The translations under genes were made by a program, and so were the position numbers. A DNA stretch of 48,105 nucleotides, from NCBI GenBank assembly GCA_923184405.1, contig OV299793.1, forward strand, positions 991,654 to 1,039,758, written 5' to 3'. This DNA comes from Neisseria meningitidis (lineage in GTDB: Bacteria > Pseudomonadota > Gammaproteobacteria > Burkholderiales > Neisseriaceae). The notes below the pieces were generated by a model, which worked only from the letters and a program-made list of their open reading frames with translations, did not search any database and was not told the origin of the DNA. Positions 21,830 to 31,831 of the stretch are shown here, one piece after another (positions within the stretch are counted from its first letter, which is position 1; every line of letters begins with the position of its first letter).

Positions 21830-22594
21830 TGCGGATTCGGAAATGGGCGGCCGATGTGTTTTTTGACAGAAATCCTGTTTGGAATAGAATATCGGCAGGC
21901 AATTTGCTTTGAAACAGACGCATTATGGATTCTTGATTTGAAAATCCTGCGCCGAGGCGGCATGATGCAAAAATGGAACAAGACTTCTTCAAGCGGTACC
22001 TAGATTCAAACCGTTTTTCGGGACTCCGTGCGATTCAGCTGCCCGGTCCGTGGCTAACGCCTGGCTGAAGATGTTGTATGCGTGCCGAGAGATATATCGA
22101 TGTCGGCGGACAATATGGCTTTAGCGCATGTTTCGGCGGATATACAGCTGTGACCGCATACCCTTGAAGGCGCTGTTCCTTCGCAAATCCTGACAGAGGC
22201 GTAACCGGATATTGAAACCGTCCGGACGTTTGATGCTGACGAGGTTTCAATCCGTATTCGCTCTCAGGATTCAGCCGCTGGATTGACGGCGAACGCCTGC
22301 CGGAAAAACGCTTCTGTATGCAGGGCCAGAGTTCAAAAGGCAGCTTGCGGATGTCGGCTTCGATATCAAATTGGGCAAATTTATGAGTATCTGCCGCCCG
22401 TGCCGCCGATCGGGCAAACACGCTTTTGGAGGTTTATGGAAAAGGCGGGCGACCGTTGATGACCGCAGTGTGCCGCACTGTACGGTTTGGTTAAGGTCAA
22501 CGGGGCGGCGGGCGTAACGCCCATGCCCGCGTGGGACGGGTATTTGGGCTGCAAAGCCCTTGCAGCAGGTCCGGCAAGGATTGCAGATTAGCGA
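21830..22594 (+). pseudogene. unrecognised coding remnant
   Basis: The plus strand gives stretches with protein-like composition in shifting frames: FFKRYLDSNRFSGLRAIQLPG (about 21980-22045), RYIDVGGQYGFSACFGGYTA (about 22090-22150), LEGAVPSQILTEA, PDIETVRTFDADEVSIRI, and RWIDGERLPEKRFCMQGQ or, one frame over, LLYAGPEFKRQLADVGFDIKLGK. A decayed DUS hairpin (CTGCCGTCTTTCACACGGCAT, about 22596-22616) follows, as expected at the end of a gene. I cannot name a family. Boundaries are estimates, and the opposite strand cannot be fully excluded. Confidence 0.4.
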
Positions 22595-22629
22595 CTGCCG
22601 TCTTTCACACGGCATCTGTCAGAAGAAAT

Positions 22630-23611
22630 GTCAGGAGTAGATATAAATATATTTACAGACATAGAAACGACATTGATCGACACAAACCACAAATTGATAC
22701 AAAAACCTTGGAATCGAGCGGAATTACCCCAATTCAAGCTAAGCTGGAAAATGGAGCCCGATATGGCGGAGACTTTGTCCGGTCAACAGATATGGGACTG
22801 CGGCAGAAGTGCAAAACAACTGCATCTCTGATAACAATACGGACATGGTCGCTGTAGCCAACATTGAGGACAACGAGCAGTCGAGCGGGAATTTCACGCC
22901 CACCGACCCACGAACCAGTACGCCGCACAGACATCGATCAAACCGACAGCGTGTGTTCAGACGCCACAAACAGGCGTTACAGCAATTCCGAGAAAGTTCG
23001 GACGCGATGACGGCAAAAGTGACGCAATCGAACAACAACATACGCTGTAATGGAAAAACAATCAGCCAGAGCCCCAGTGCGGAGTGCTATTGTGGTAAAG
23101 ATTAACTGTATGTCAGCGCGGCAAGCGCGTGAAACGCCCGAATTGTCAGAAATAGCCCGGAAAAACAATTTCGACGGTCATCGGTACGCCGTCCGCAACA
23201 TTGACAACAACAAAACACCGATTACAGAGAAAGAATTTCGCCCCACCGTCCTCAAATAAAGCCATGAAAAAGAAAGACTGCGCCGCTTACGCTTGATTGA
23301 ATCACAGTCATAATCCCAACTTACTAAAACCAGCCCGGCAGGGCAGATCACCGGAGGTCAGCATGTCCAGAAACCAGCCGGAAAAAGAGTGGTGGAAACC
23401 TGTCGCTACTAAAAACTACAAAAATTACGGATTGGGACGGTGCACGCAGGCCCGAATCCCAACTAATCAGGAAACGGAGGTCTGAGAATCGCCGCAAACC
23501 AAGGGACCGAGTTGAAATTTGCTGCGATGAGCACCGGAGATCCGACAAGCACCATCGACAACCAGAAATCAGAAAGCTAGAGGGAGACAACAGCAAGAAG
23601 AACACCGAAAC
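22630..23611. other. no recognisable gene, T-poor sequence
   Basis: Open frames on the plus strand here (for example from 22628 and 22809) have low-complexity, polar translations and match nothing I know. T is rare on the plus strand, as in other corrupted patches. Confidence 0.4.
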
Positions 23612-23985
23612 GAACGGTGTACATCAACCGCAATTCGCGGCGCGACATCGAACTGACTGAACCGCGCCGTCTACGAAACCTGCAACGTAGGTGCAAACGT
23701 CAGTTTTTTACGCCTGAACCGCCGACTCCCGACTGACGGCCTGGGCCATTCAAAACCGCAAGAAAAACTGCGCGCTGACGCGCACGGCGGCTACCCCGAG
23801 CCGCGCAATCGGACGGAAATCGAAAAAGGTGAAGGCGGCCTCATAGACCGATTGTCGGATAGCCGACCTGCATGTGGCGCATTGTGTCTAAGGAAAATAA
23901 ACGATGCCGATTTGCGTCACGCACGCCGCGCAACCAAGTATCATAGGCTGGAAAAGATCGCAAAATCGAAGAAAGCATCAGCACA
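23612..23985 (+). repeat. imperfect direct repeat, copy 1
   Basis: It begins GAACGGTGTACATCAACCGC and shares with copy 2 (from 24056) the blocks AACGTCAGTTTTT, TGTGGCGCATTGTGTCT and ATCGAAGAAAGCATC in the same order. The offset drifts from 444 to 462 bp. Copy 1 is the more damaged. Confidence 0.75.
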
Positions 23986-24055
23986 AGCAACTGAAACGCC
24001 ACACAGCGAAACCGAAAGCCGCGCTAACGATGGGGCAAGATGGGGCAGAACGCAG

Positions 24056-24442
24056 GAACGGTGTTCATCAACCGCAATTCGGCGGCGCGACATCGAAACG
24101 ATTAACCACGCCGTCACACGAAACCTTGCAACGCGGTCAAAACGTCAGTTTTTCCCGAAGCGCGGACTTCCTCCGGACCTGGGGCTCCACCGTTCAAAGC
24201 CGCACTGACCTAATCCGCCATGTTGATGCAGGGCAAAGGTTTTGAAGGTCGCGATGTCTATGACGAAACGGGAAAAAGGACAGCCCATCCTCATATGCCT
24301 GATGTCAGTAACATGAGACCTGCCTGTGGCGCATTGTGTCTATGAAAAAATTAACCGATAAAGTCGATTTCGTTTGCGTGGCGGATGCGGCGGAAAGCGA
24401 AGACAATTGAAGCTTTAAAAGATAAAATCGAAGAAAGCATCC
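24056..24442 (+). repeat. imperfect direct repeat, copy 2
   Basis: Cleaner copy, starting GAACGGTGTTCATCAACCGC. Its 3' part is the end of a possible coding frame (next entry). Confidence 0.75.
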
Positions 24443-24480
24443 AGGCCGCTGTCGCCGACGATGCGGATATCGCTGTCTGA
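24056..24480 (+). pseudogene. unrecognised gene 3' part within repeat copy 2
   Basis: Protein-like pieces on the plus strand: VFINRNS, KGFEGRDVYDETGKR (about 24240), [35 protein letters not shown] (about 24345-24405) and an acidic C-terminus ALKDKIEESIQAAVADDADIAV ending at TGA 24478-24480. At least four frame changes. No family recognised; the same pieces, less readable, occur in copy 1. Confidence 0.4.
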
Positions 24481-24524
24481 AACCGGCTGCCCGAATGTGG
24501 CAGTATAATTCGCTTTTGCGGATG

Positions 24525-24685
24525 TACAGTGGACCAACAAAACCAGTACAGCGTTGCATCTGCCTTAGCTCAAAGAGAACGATTCTCTAAGGTGCTCAAG
24601 CACCAGAGGGAGGATCGGTTCCGCACTATCTGTACTGTCTGCCTGGCTTCGTCGCATGATCACGATTTTTCGTTAATCCACTATA
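24525..24685. repeat. Correia repeat-enclosed element (full-length form)
   Basis: About 160 bp from TACAGTGGACCAACAAAACC to TTAATCCACTATA, with the internal block TTAGCTCAAAGAGAACGATTCTCTAAGGTGC. It is the same long class as the element at 13674, in inverted internal orientation. The left end has drifted. Confidence 0.9.
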
Positions 24686-24751
24686 ATAAGGCTGGCAACG
24701 GCAGCACCACAAACAAAATGGCCAGGCGATAGTTTGTTGCATCTGAGGCAA

Positions 24752-24782
24752 ATGCCGTCTGAACTCTGTGTTCAGACGGCAT
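24752..24782 (-). terminator. perfect DUS-pair hairpin
   Basis: ATGCCGTCTGAAC and GTTCAGACGGCAT flank a 5-base loop, 4 bp beyond the stop of the small minus-strand gene at 24786. Confidence 0.88.
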
Positions 24783-24785
24783 ATT

Positions 24786-25111
24786 TTATATGGGATTAAT
24801 GGCGGAACCGCCGTCGAAATCATCGAAAGCCCCATAAGCCGCCTGGCATTGATTTCTGTTCCGGGCATAGGCAGGAGCGGAATGCTTGCGCGCCTTTGTT
24901 TTCAAGGCACCCTGCACGTTGCTCGCGATCGGTGCCACGCGGCACGGCGTTCCAAATATTTCCTGCATTCGGGGTGCAGCATCTGCTTGTTTGCCTTGCG
25001 GATATGTTTGGTATCGCGGTGGGCGGTTCTGACGTACTTAAGAGCGGCAGTTGTCGATACCAGTCCCAATATTGCAGACACACAGTACGGCAAGCATCTT
25101 TTGACAGACAT
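24786..25111 (-). CDS. small exported protein of unknown function (frameshifted)
   Basis: Unrecognised. The start at 25111 follows a strong Shine-Dalgarno (GGAGAGGAGA). The N-terminus MSVKRCLPYCVSAILGLVSTTAALKYV has a basic head and a hydrophobic core, so a signal peptide or single membrane anchor is likely. The rest is basic (KHIRKANKQMLHPECRKYLERR), with RVAPIASNVQGALKTKARKH in a shifted frame from about 24955. The C-terminus is CQAAYGAFDDFDGGSAINPI. The perfect DUS terminator right after the stop argues that this is a real gene of about 108 residues. It is flanked by a Correia element and lies divergent from nrdA. Confidence 0.65.
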
Positions 25112-25543
25112 GACGATCTCCTCTCCAGTTTGTCATTCTTCCAGATAGGATGCAAGGATGGAACGGGCAAATTGCCGGCAGTTTCAGACTCATTCAGCCG
25201 ACAAAACTTGCCGTTTGATATGCAGATTCAAAGAACACATCAACCTCAACAATAAATTCCAATCGGTAAGAAAATGGAATTTGTCGGAGGCGGCGCGGCA
25301 AAACCATACTTGGCAAAATTCTAACAATTTGCAAGGGCAGAAAACAGGAAGCTTTCCTTTTCGTCGGAAAATCCTTATTTCAACGCCTTGTAGCAGCAGC
25401 ATACTAAAAGAACAAAAAATTTACCCGTTTTTTATCGGTAAAGAATTATCAGATAAAACAAATATTATAGGAAAATACGACAGGCGGGTTTTATCGCGCA
25501 TTGCCTGAAACTGAAAATACAACCGTTGTCAAGACTGGAGAAA
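25112..25543. other. gap upstream of nrdA
   Basis: Between the divergent small gene and nrdA. No gene seen; the centre (25380-25480) is AT-rich and could hold the nrdA promoter, but I cannot assign boxes. Confidence 0.4.
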
Positions 25544-25612
25544 ATGCCAAAAATCCACTATATTGTCTGGCTCAACTATTTGAAAGACCGTGCCCTGAAA
25601 TATCAAGAGTGA
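25544..25612 (+). CDS. 22-codon ORF immediately before nrdA (possible leader)
   Basis: A clean short frame from ATG 25544, with GGAG 4 bp before it, to TGA 25610-25612. The peptide starts MPKIHYIVWLNYLKDR. The nrdA ATG follows 8 bp later. It may be a leader peptide or coupled small protein, or the tail or head of a truncated gene. No function is claimed. Confidence 0.4.
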   Translation: MPKIHYIVWLNYLKDRALKYQE

Positions 25613-25620
25613 ATATAAAG

Positions 25621-27873
25621 ATGATCACAATCACGACTGATTTGGAAAGTAACCAAACGAGACGGAAGATTAGCCATTGATTTGGATAAGATCTCACTGT
25701 GTCGTCACTTGGGCGGCGGACGGATTGCAATGTTTCCGTATCTCAGGTCAGAGTTGAATCGCACATCCAGTTCTGCTAACGGCATCCGCACCGACGACAT
25801 CCACGAAACCATCATCAAAGCCGCCGCTGATTTAATTTCGGAAGACTTCGGACTACTAATACCTTGCCGCGCGTTTGGCGATTTTCCATCTTCGTAAAAT
25901 AGCCTACGGCGAGTAATGAGCCGCCGTGCACTTTACGACCACGTTAAAAAACTTACTGATGCCGGAAAATACGACAGGTATATCCTTGAGGACACGCGAA
26001 GAATTTGACGAACTGAACGCCATATCGACCACGAACGCGATACAAGTCCTTTTCCCATGCCGCTGTCAAACAGCTCGAAGTAAATATCTCGCACAGAACC
26101 GCGTTACCCGCCAAATTTACAAACACGCAGTTTTATGTTTCTGGTATGATGCCTTTTCAGTAAATACCTGAAAGAGGCGCGCTTTAAGACGCCAAACGGT
26201 TTTACGATGCTGTTTACATTTAGTATCGCTGCTGACTCGATTATGAGCGGCGTGGCGTACGCCTACGCGCCAGTTCTCGCTGTGTGCTGGATTGAATGCG
26301 ACGATAGTTGATTCCATCAATGCCACTACCAGCGCGATTGTGAAACACGTTTCAGCGCGGCATCGGCACAATGCCGGACGTATCCGGGCGGTTTGACAGC
26401 GAAACTGGCGGCGAAGCGCGGCACAAAATTTACCGCATTCCTCTTTGGGAAATGTTTCAGGCGGCGGTCAACTGTTCGCAAGGCGGCGTATACGGCGGCG
26501 CAGCAACATTAGTGCTAGACACAGGAGGCATAAAGAAGCCGAAAGCCTGCTGGAGTTGAAAAACAACCGCGGGTGCAGAAGGCAACCCCATCCGCCAGCT
26601 TGATTATGGCAGTTCAAATCAACCGCCTGCTATACACCAGCACGATTAACGACCAGCCAACATTACACAGATACCGCTCAAAGAGGATCCGGAATGAAAA
26701 GAAGCGTTTTTTGCCGACCAAGACGAACCTCAGAAGCTCTATAAGAAATACGAGCAAGACCCTGATATCCGCAAAGCGCATCATTCCGGCTGCCGACCTG
26801 TTTTCCACGCTGATGCAGGAGCGTGCAGGAACCGGGCGCACCTACATTCAAAACGTCGATCACTGCAACACGCACAGCCCGTTCGATCCGCGCGTCGCGC
26901 CTGTTCATCAGTCCAACTTGTGTATGGAAATCGCCCTGCCGACCAAACCGCTGGACAATATCAACGATCCGAACGGCGAAATCGCCCTGTGCACACTGTC
27001 TGCACTTTAACTTGGGCACATTAAACAGCTTGGACGAATTGAGGGCTTGCTGACTTGACCGTTCGTGCGCTCGATGCACTTTTAGATTATCAGGGATATC
27101 CGGAGAAGCCGCGCGTACCTCTACTATGGGCCGCCGTTCGATCGGCATCGGCGTGATTAACTATGCTTATTATCGGCGAAAACGGTGTCCGCTACAGCGA
27201 CGGCTCCGCGCTCAGTCGACCCACCGTACCTTTGAAGCCATACAGTATTACCTGCTCAAAGCATCAGCAAACCTTGCCAAAGAATACGGTGCGTGTACGC
27301 TCTTTAACCAAACCGTTTATTCGCAAGGCAAACTGCCCATCGACACTTACAAAAAAGATTTGATGCCGTCTGCGGCGAGCCTTTGCATTACGACTGGGAA
27401 GCCTGCGTGCCGAAATCGTCAAATACGGCCTGCGTAACTCTACTCTAACCGCACTCATGCCGTCTGAAACCAGTTCGCAAATCGCCAACGCCACCAACGG
27501 TATCGAGCCGCCGCGCGGTTGGTAACGGTCAAAGCATCAAAGACGGTATTTTGAAACAAGTCGTACCGGAATTTGAAACCCTGAAAGACGCCTACGAAAC
27601 CCTGTGGCAGCTTCCCGGCAACGAAGGCTACTTGAAACTTGTCGGCGTAATGCAAAAATTCGTCGATCAATCGATTTCCGCCAATACCGCCTACGACCCG
27701 AACAAATTCGAAGGCGCAAAGTTTCCATGAAACAAATGCTCAAAGACTTATTGACCGCTTACAAATACAGCGTCAAAACCCTGTACTACCATAACACCCG
27801 CGATAACGCGGACGATACACAGACCGATATTCAGGATGACGACAAAGCAGGCTGAACATGTAAGATTTCATGA
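25621..27873 (+). CDS. nrdA: ribonucleoside-diphosphate reductase alpha subunit (frameshifted)
   Basis: Class Ia catalytic subunit that reduces NDPs to dNDPs with NrdB. Matches run in order: an N-terminal ATP-cone region (IDLDKI; NGIRTDDIHETIIKAAADLISED), LYDHVKKLTDAGKYDRYILED, QNRVTRQIY, the substrate region IMSG and QFSLCVLIECD-like residues with the first active-site cysteine (about 26275), and FQAAVN. Then come LYEAFFADQDE-like pieces, PAADLFSTLMQERAGTGRTYIQNVDHCNTHSPF, PVHQSNLCMEIALPTKPLDN with the catalytic N-x-C-x-E motif (about 26910-26930), GIGVINYAYY and ALMPSETSSQIANATNGIEPPRG. It closes with VSMKQMLKDLLTAYKYSVKTLYYHNTRD. The C-terminal cysteine tail is damaged: the stop at 27855 is probably a substitution, with TCKI just beyond. 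More than twelve shifts; length normal. Confidence 0.95.
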
Positions 27874-28368
27874 AAGGAAGAGGAATCAAAAAGCAAGCAG
27901 AGAAATAAACAAGCGGAAATAGAAATTACGCAAAGACTAACTAGAAAAAGAACTCGATAACATAAATACAGTAGATAAAGACAACAATACACCTATTACC
28001 ATCTGCGGCAATTCCTACTTTTCGCCTAACAATGGTCCAGGTTAGTGAGCGTGTGTATTAATAAGTTAAATGGAAGATAAAGATAATCAAACATACCATG
28101 TAAAAACCAAGAGATATTCGCTATTGAGGCTTTACAGCAATTGAAACCGAAGCAACAGGTACATGTAATACAAACGAACCAACACGCAAAACGCACGAGT
28201 CAAATCAGAAGAGCGTAACAAGCTAAAGTTCTATATCAGAACAAAAGGATAAGCCCAGAAGCGCAATGCCGACCAAACCGCAGAAAAATATAAACACCAT
28301 GATTACCCAAAAATCACCAGAACAAAGCAAGTTACGTAACTGAAAGAAAGCAATGACAGCTGACGACC
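27874..28368. other. junction of unreadable sequence between two nrdA copies
   Basis: A-rich, T-poor DNA without recognisable genes. It begins where the first nrdA copy ends and stops where the second, decayed copy starts. Confidence 0.45.
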
Positions 28369-29228
28369 AGCGGCTTGCCGATTTGACCGTCGCGCGCTCG
28401 ATGCACTTTTTGTGATTATCAGGATATCCGTAGAAGCCGCGCGTACTTATTTATACCGCCGTTCGCCTGGCATCGGCGTGATTAACTGGCGGGGCGATAT
28501 CCGCGAAAACGGTGTCCGCTACAGCGACGGCCTGCGTTCGGTCTGACCCACCGTACTAGTCATACAGCATTATTTGCTCAAAGCATCGGCAAACCTGGGC
28601 CAAAGAATACGGAGCGACGTACAGTTAAGCAAAACTGCTAGCCGCAAGGCGAAACCTACACATCGGGACACCCACAAAAGAGGCGAGCCTGCCGCCGCAC
28701 GACTGCGAAGCTGCATGACAGAAAAAGCCCAACACACAAACGGCAAAACACGGACTGCGTAACCCCCACTCAACTGCACAACCACGGGTCCGAAACCCGC
28801 CAAAACGCACCAACGCCACCAAGCGCGCAGCCCGAGTTCACAAGCGGATAGGTAAAAGCATCAAAGACGATAAAAGACAAGCAAGTCGTACAACAAGTCG
28901 AAACCCCGAATAGACGAAAACGAGAACTAGAAGCACCGACAAAACCAAGGCTAGCTTCGCAACGCACATGAAACGTTAATACAAGGCTAACGATCAACCC
29001 ATCGCCACCAATACAGCCCCGCAAACGAACAAATACAGAAACCCAAACAAAGTTCGAAGGCAGCGAAACAAATGCTCAAAGAAACAATGCGCTTCACAAT
29101 ATACTGACCGCAAACCACAGCATACAACACCCGTAAACCTGGCGAAGAACGACAAAGACCCGATGACGGCACGGACGAGACGCAAGCCGAGAGCCAGGAT
29201 TGTAACAGCCAGCGAACGCATGTAAGAT
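28369..29228 (+). pseudogene. nrdA: second, extremely decayed copy of the nrdA 3' third
   Basis: Fragments follow nrdA order: GLADLTVARSMHF/ALDALFDYQ (matching about 27047), IGVIN and ENGVRYSDG (matching about 27150-27205), a YLLKASANLGQ-like piece (27249), VKASK (27528), and at the end a poor match to the YYHNTRD region, then CKI with a genuine-looking TAA at 29226-29228. The start of homology is about 28370 against about 27045 in copy 1, a shift of about 1.33 kb. T is about 9 percent on the plus strand in 28681-28980 (27 of 300 by my count). Most simply this is a low-quality read of the same nrdA that was not merged. A real tandem duplication is the alternative. Confidence 0.8.
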
Positions 29229-29329
29229 TAAATAATTGGAAAGAAAAAGCAGAGCAAAGCAAACAGATGAAAACGCCTGGAAAGCTTCGGAAGTACACGA
29301 GAAGCAGCTGAGAAGATTAGAGAAATAGA

Positions 29330-30245
29330 CGAGAGTGAAGATGACAAAAAAGGCATTAGGATATTTACGCACCATCGGGTAATAACGATGAATGCTGATT
29401 ATTGCTCACTCAGACAAGATAACTCTGAAACTGAAAAGAGCAGAAGAGCATGAGCTGGATGAATTTGACAGATACTCGATACTGCAGAGGAAAAAGTCGT
29501 TCGTGATAGATACAGATGAAGAAACAGGGCATAAGACTGCGACTGGAAATTGAAGTGAATCAGCGAAGCTTCCAGGTAAAAATAACCCATACATTAGGGA
29601 CAGCATGACCCCATTGGCTTACAAAGATAGCAAATATTCTGCCACGAAGTTTCGAACATCACGGAATATGGCTGGATAGGTATAACAGGCTGGTCGAGCG
29701 CCAAAGAAACCCGATTTGGTGAAACAACATAACAGAACATTACCGCCATCTACCTGTGCCCGTAGCTCAGCGAAGTATGGGATTTCAGCACGATGTCTAT
29801 GCTGTATAAAGGGATGTTGAACAAAGATAAAGACGAATTACAAATTGCACAAATTGGAAAGACGGGAAAGAAGGCAGCATATACAAACACATCTGCGCAT
29901 TTAACTTTATCCGCAACGTCGTCGGCACACAACAGCAAGTCATAGAATAAAGGAGGGACATTACTTAAAGCCAGCCAGACAGGAAAGTCTGATGTCAGAA
30001 GGGAAATCGAAACCATCAGTCAATAAACCAATAAACCGTTAGTGTATTTTTGCCTGATGGAACGAAACGGGATAGGGCATTCATGACGAAACCGCAAAGC
30101 CGAAATGCTGGCGAAACCGTCTACTGGATTTACAGGATCAATGTCCCGAATAACCGCAAGATGAAGCGAGATGGAAGTTTGGAAAGATAATCCGCGAGAC
30201 TGGAAAAGAATCTGCAGAGACAGAAAGGCCGGCAGGGATAAACAA
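29330..30245 (+). CDS. Abi family (Abi_2, AbiD/AbiF-like) protein, heavily damaged
   Basis: Abi_2 proteins are linked to abortive phage infection in lactococci and are common in other bacteria. Recognised from scattered but ordered pieces: LRTIGYYR-like residues (about 29365-29395), RLRLEIEVNQRSF and NNPYIRDSM (about 29530-29605), AYKDSKYSATKF, LSEVWDFSTMSMLYKGMLNKDKDEL (about 29765-29840), and YKHICAFNFIRNVV followed, after one extra G, by AHNSKSWNK (about 29882-29950). The last is the diagnostic RNxxAHxxxxW motif. A tail YFCLMERN fits the usual C-terminal helix. No valid start can be picked; both ends are estimates. It lies between nrdA and nrdB. Confidence 0.66.
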
Positions 30246-30457
30246 AGCCCCCAACCCCGTCGCTAGCAACCGCCTAGAGTGTAAAGGGAGAGAGTTGATG
30301 ACGAAGGAAGATTATAACTAACATACGATATTTAAGGCGAAATTCAATGTACAGATACATTCAGATGACTATGTTAAACATATAAAGCCTCATCAAAAAT
30401 CAAAATTCCATAAATTTAAATAACAAACAGAAAACCATGTCCTGCGAACACCTAGTC

Positions 30458-31586
30458 ATGTCATACAGCACCTTTCCCAAAACCAAAAACGACGCGCTGA
30501 ATGAGCCGATGTTTTCGGTCAACCGATGAATGTCGCCCGCTATGACCAGCAGAAATACGAGTATTTGAAAACTGATTGAAAAACAATTGTCGTTCTTTGG
30601 CGGCCGGAAGAAATCGACGTGTCGCGCGACCGTATCGACTACGCCAACCTGCCTGAACACGAAAACATATTTTCATCAGCAATCTGAAATACCAAACACT
30701 GCTCGATTCCATCCAAGGGCGCAGTCCGAATGTTGCCTTGCTGCCTTTGGTTTCGATTCCCGAGCTGGAAACGTGGATTGAAACGTGGAGCTTCAGCGAA
30801 ACCATACACTCGCGCAGCTATACCCACATCATCCGCAATATTGTGAATGATCCGTCGGTCGTTTGATGATATTGTCGAAACGATACATTACCGCCCGCGC
30901 CGAAGACAATGCCTGCTATTACGATGACTTAATCGAATACACCCAGTATTACAACCTGTTGGGCGAAGGGATGCACAATGTCGGCGGAAACCAATTACCG
31001 TGTCTTTGCGAGGGTTGAAGAAAAAACTCTATCTCTGCCTGATGAGCGTCAACGTGTTAGAAGCCATCCGTTTCTACGTTTCATTCGCCTGCTCGTTTGC
31101 TTTTGCCGAGCGCGAGTTGATGGAAGGCAACGCCAAAATCATCAAACTGATTGCCCGCGACGAAGCCCTGCACCTAACCGGCACGCAGCATATGCTTAAT
31201 CTGATGCCTTCTCGTGCAGATGATTCTGAAATGGCAGAAATTGCCGCCGAGTTGCAAGGACGAATGTTTCCAACTACTATCAAAAAAGCGATGGAACAGG
31301 AAAAAGAATCAGCGGCATATTTGTTTAAGGACGGTTCGATAATCGGTTTGAACAAAGTAATCTTATCCAAACTACGTCGAATATATTACCAATCTGCGTA
31401 TGCAGGCGGTGCGGGTTACCTGCCAGATTTGAAGGCGCAAATCAAAACCCGATTCCGTGGATTAAAGCGTGGCTGTCGTCCGACAACGTACAGGTCGAGC
31501 CGCAGGAAGTGGAAATATCCTCTTATTTGATCAGTCAAATAGATTCTGAAGTGAATACGGATGATTTGAGCGATTTTGAGTTGTAA
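30458..31586 (+). CDS. nrdB: ribonucleoside-diphosphate reductase beta subunit (frameshifted)
   Basis: Diiron-tyrosyl radical partner of NrdA. It starts [19 protein letters not shown] and continues [14 protein letters not shown]. Iron ligands are visible in [21 protein letters not shown] (Glu and His of helix B, about 30765-30830) and [15 protein letters not shown] (Glu and His, about 31155-31200). Other matches are [52 protein letters not shown] and [31 protein letters not shown]. The C-terminal NrdA-docking tail ends [13 protein letters not shown]. Shifts lie near 30515, 30665, 30860, 30990, 31370 and 31445. Span 1129 bp against 1131 expected. A DUS hairpin follows. Confidence 0.96.
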
Positions 31587-31601
31587 ACGTTTTTTGAAAA
31601 A

Positions 31602-31634
31602 ATGCCGTCTGAAGCCAGATGTTTTAGACGGCAT
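31602..31634 (+). terminator. DUS-pair hairpin after nrdB
   Basis: ATGCCGTCTGAA (31602-31613) faces TTTAGACGGCAT (31623-31634, one mismatch), 15 bp after the nrdB stop. Confidence 0.85.
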
Positions 31635-31687
31635 TTATATGTTGTATGATAGGAAAAACAGTGTGCAGGATCGGTTATTGTTCCTTT

Positions 31688-31814
31688 TATAGTAGATTAA
31701 AGTTGGAATAGAGTGGATATGAAAAATCTGGTCAAGGAGACGAAGCCGCAGACAGTACAAATAGTAATGGCAAGGCGAGGCAACGCCGTACTGGTTTAAA
31801 TTTAATCCACTATA
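31688..31814. repeat. Correia repeat-enclosed element (short form)
   Basis: About 127 bp from TATAGTAGATTAAA to TTTAATCCACTATA, internal AGGCAACGCCGTACTGG near the right end. Internally deleted class. Confidence 0.9.
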
Positions 31815-31831
31815 CTTTTGATTGGTCGGAA

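Noticed and set aside
25550..25570. NrdR-box-like sequence (CCACTATATTGTC) upstream of nrdA
   Set aside because: Only a single weak half-match; NrdR normally uses two boxes at fixed spacing, and the sequence lies inside the short ORF.
27874..30245. A possible novel mobile or phage island between nrdA and nrdB
   Set aside because: No integrase, attachment repeats or phage genes; content is explained by a decayed nrdA copy plus one Abi-family gene.
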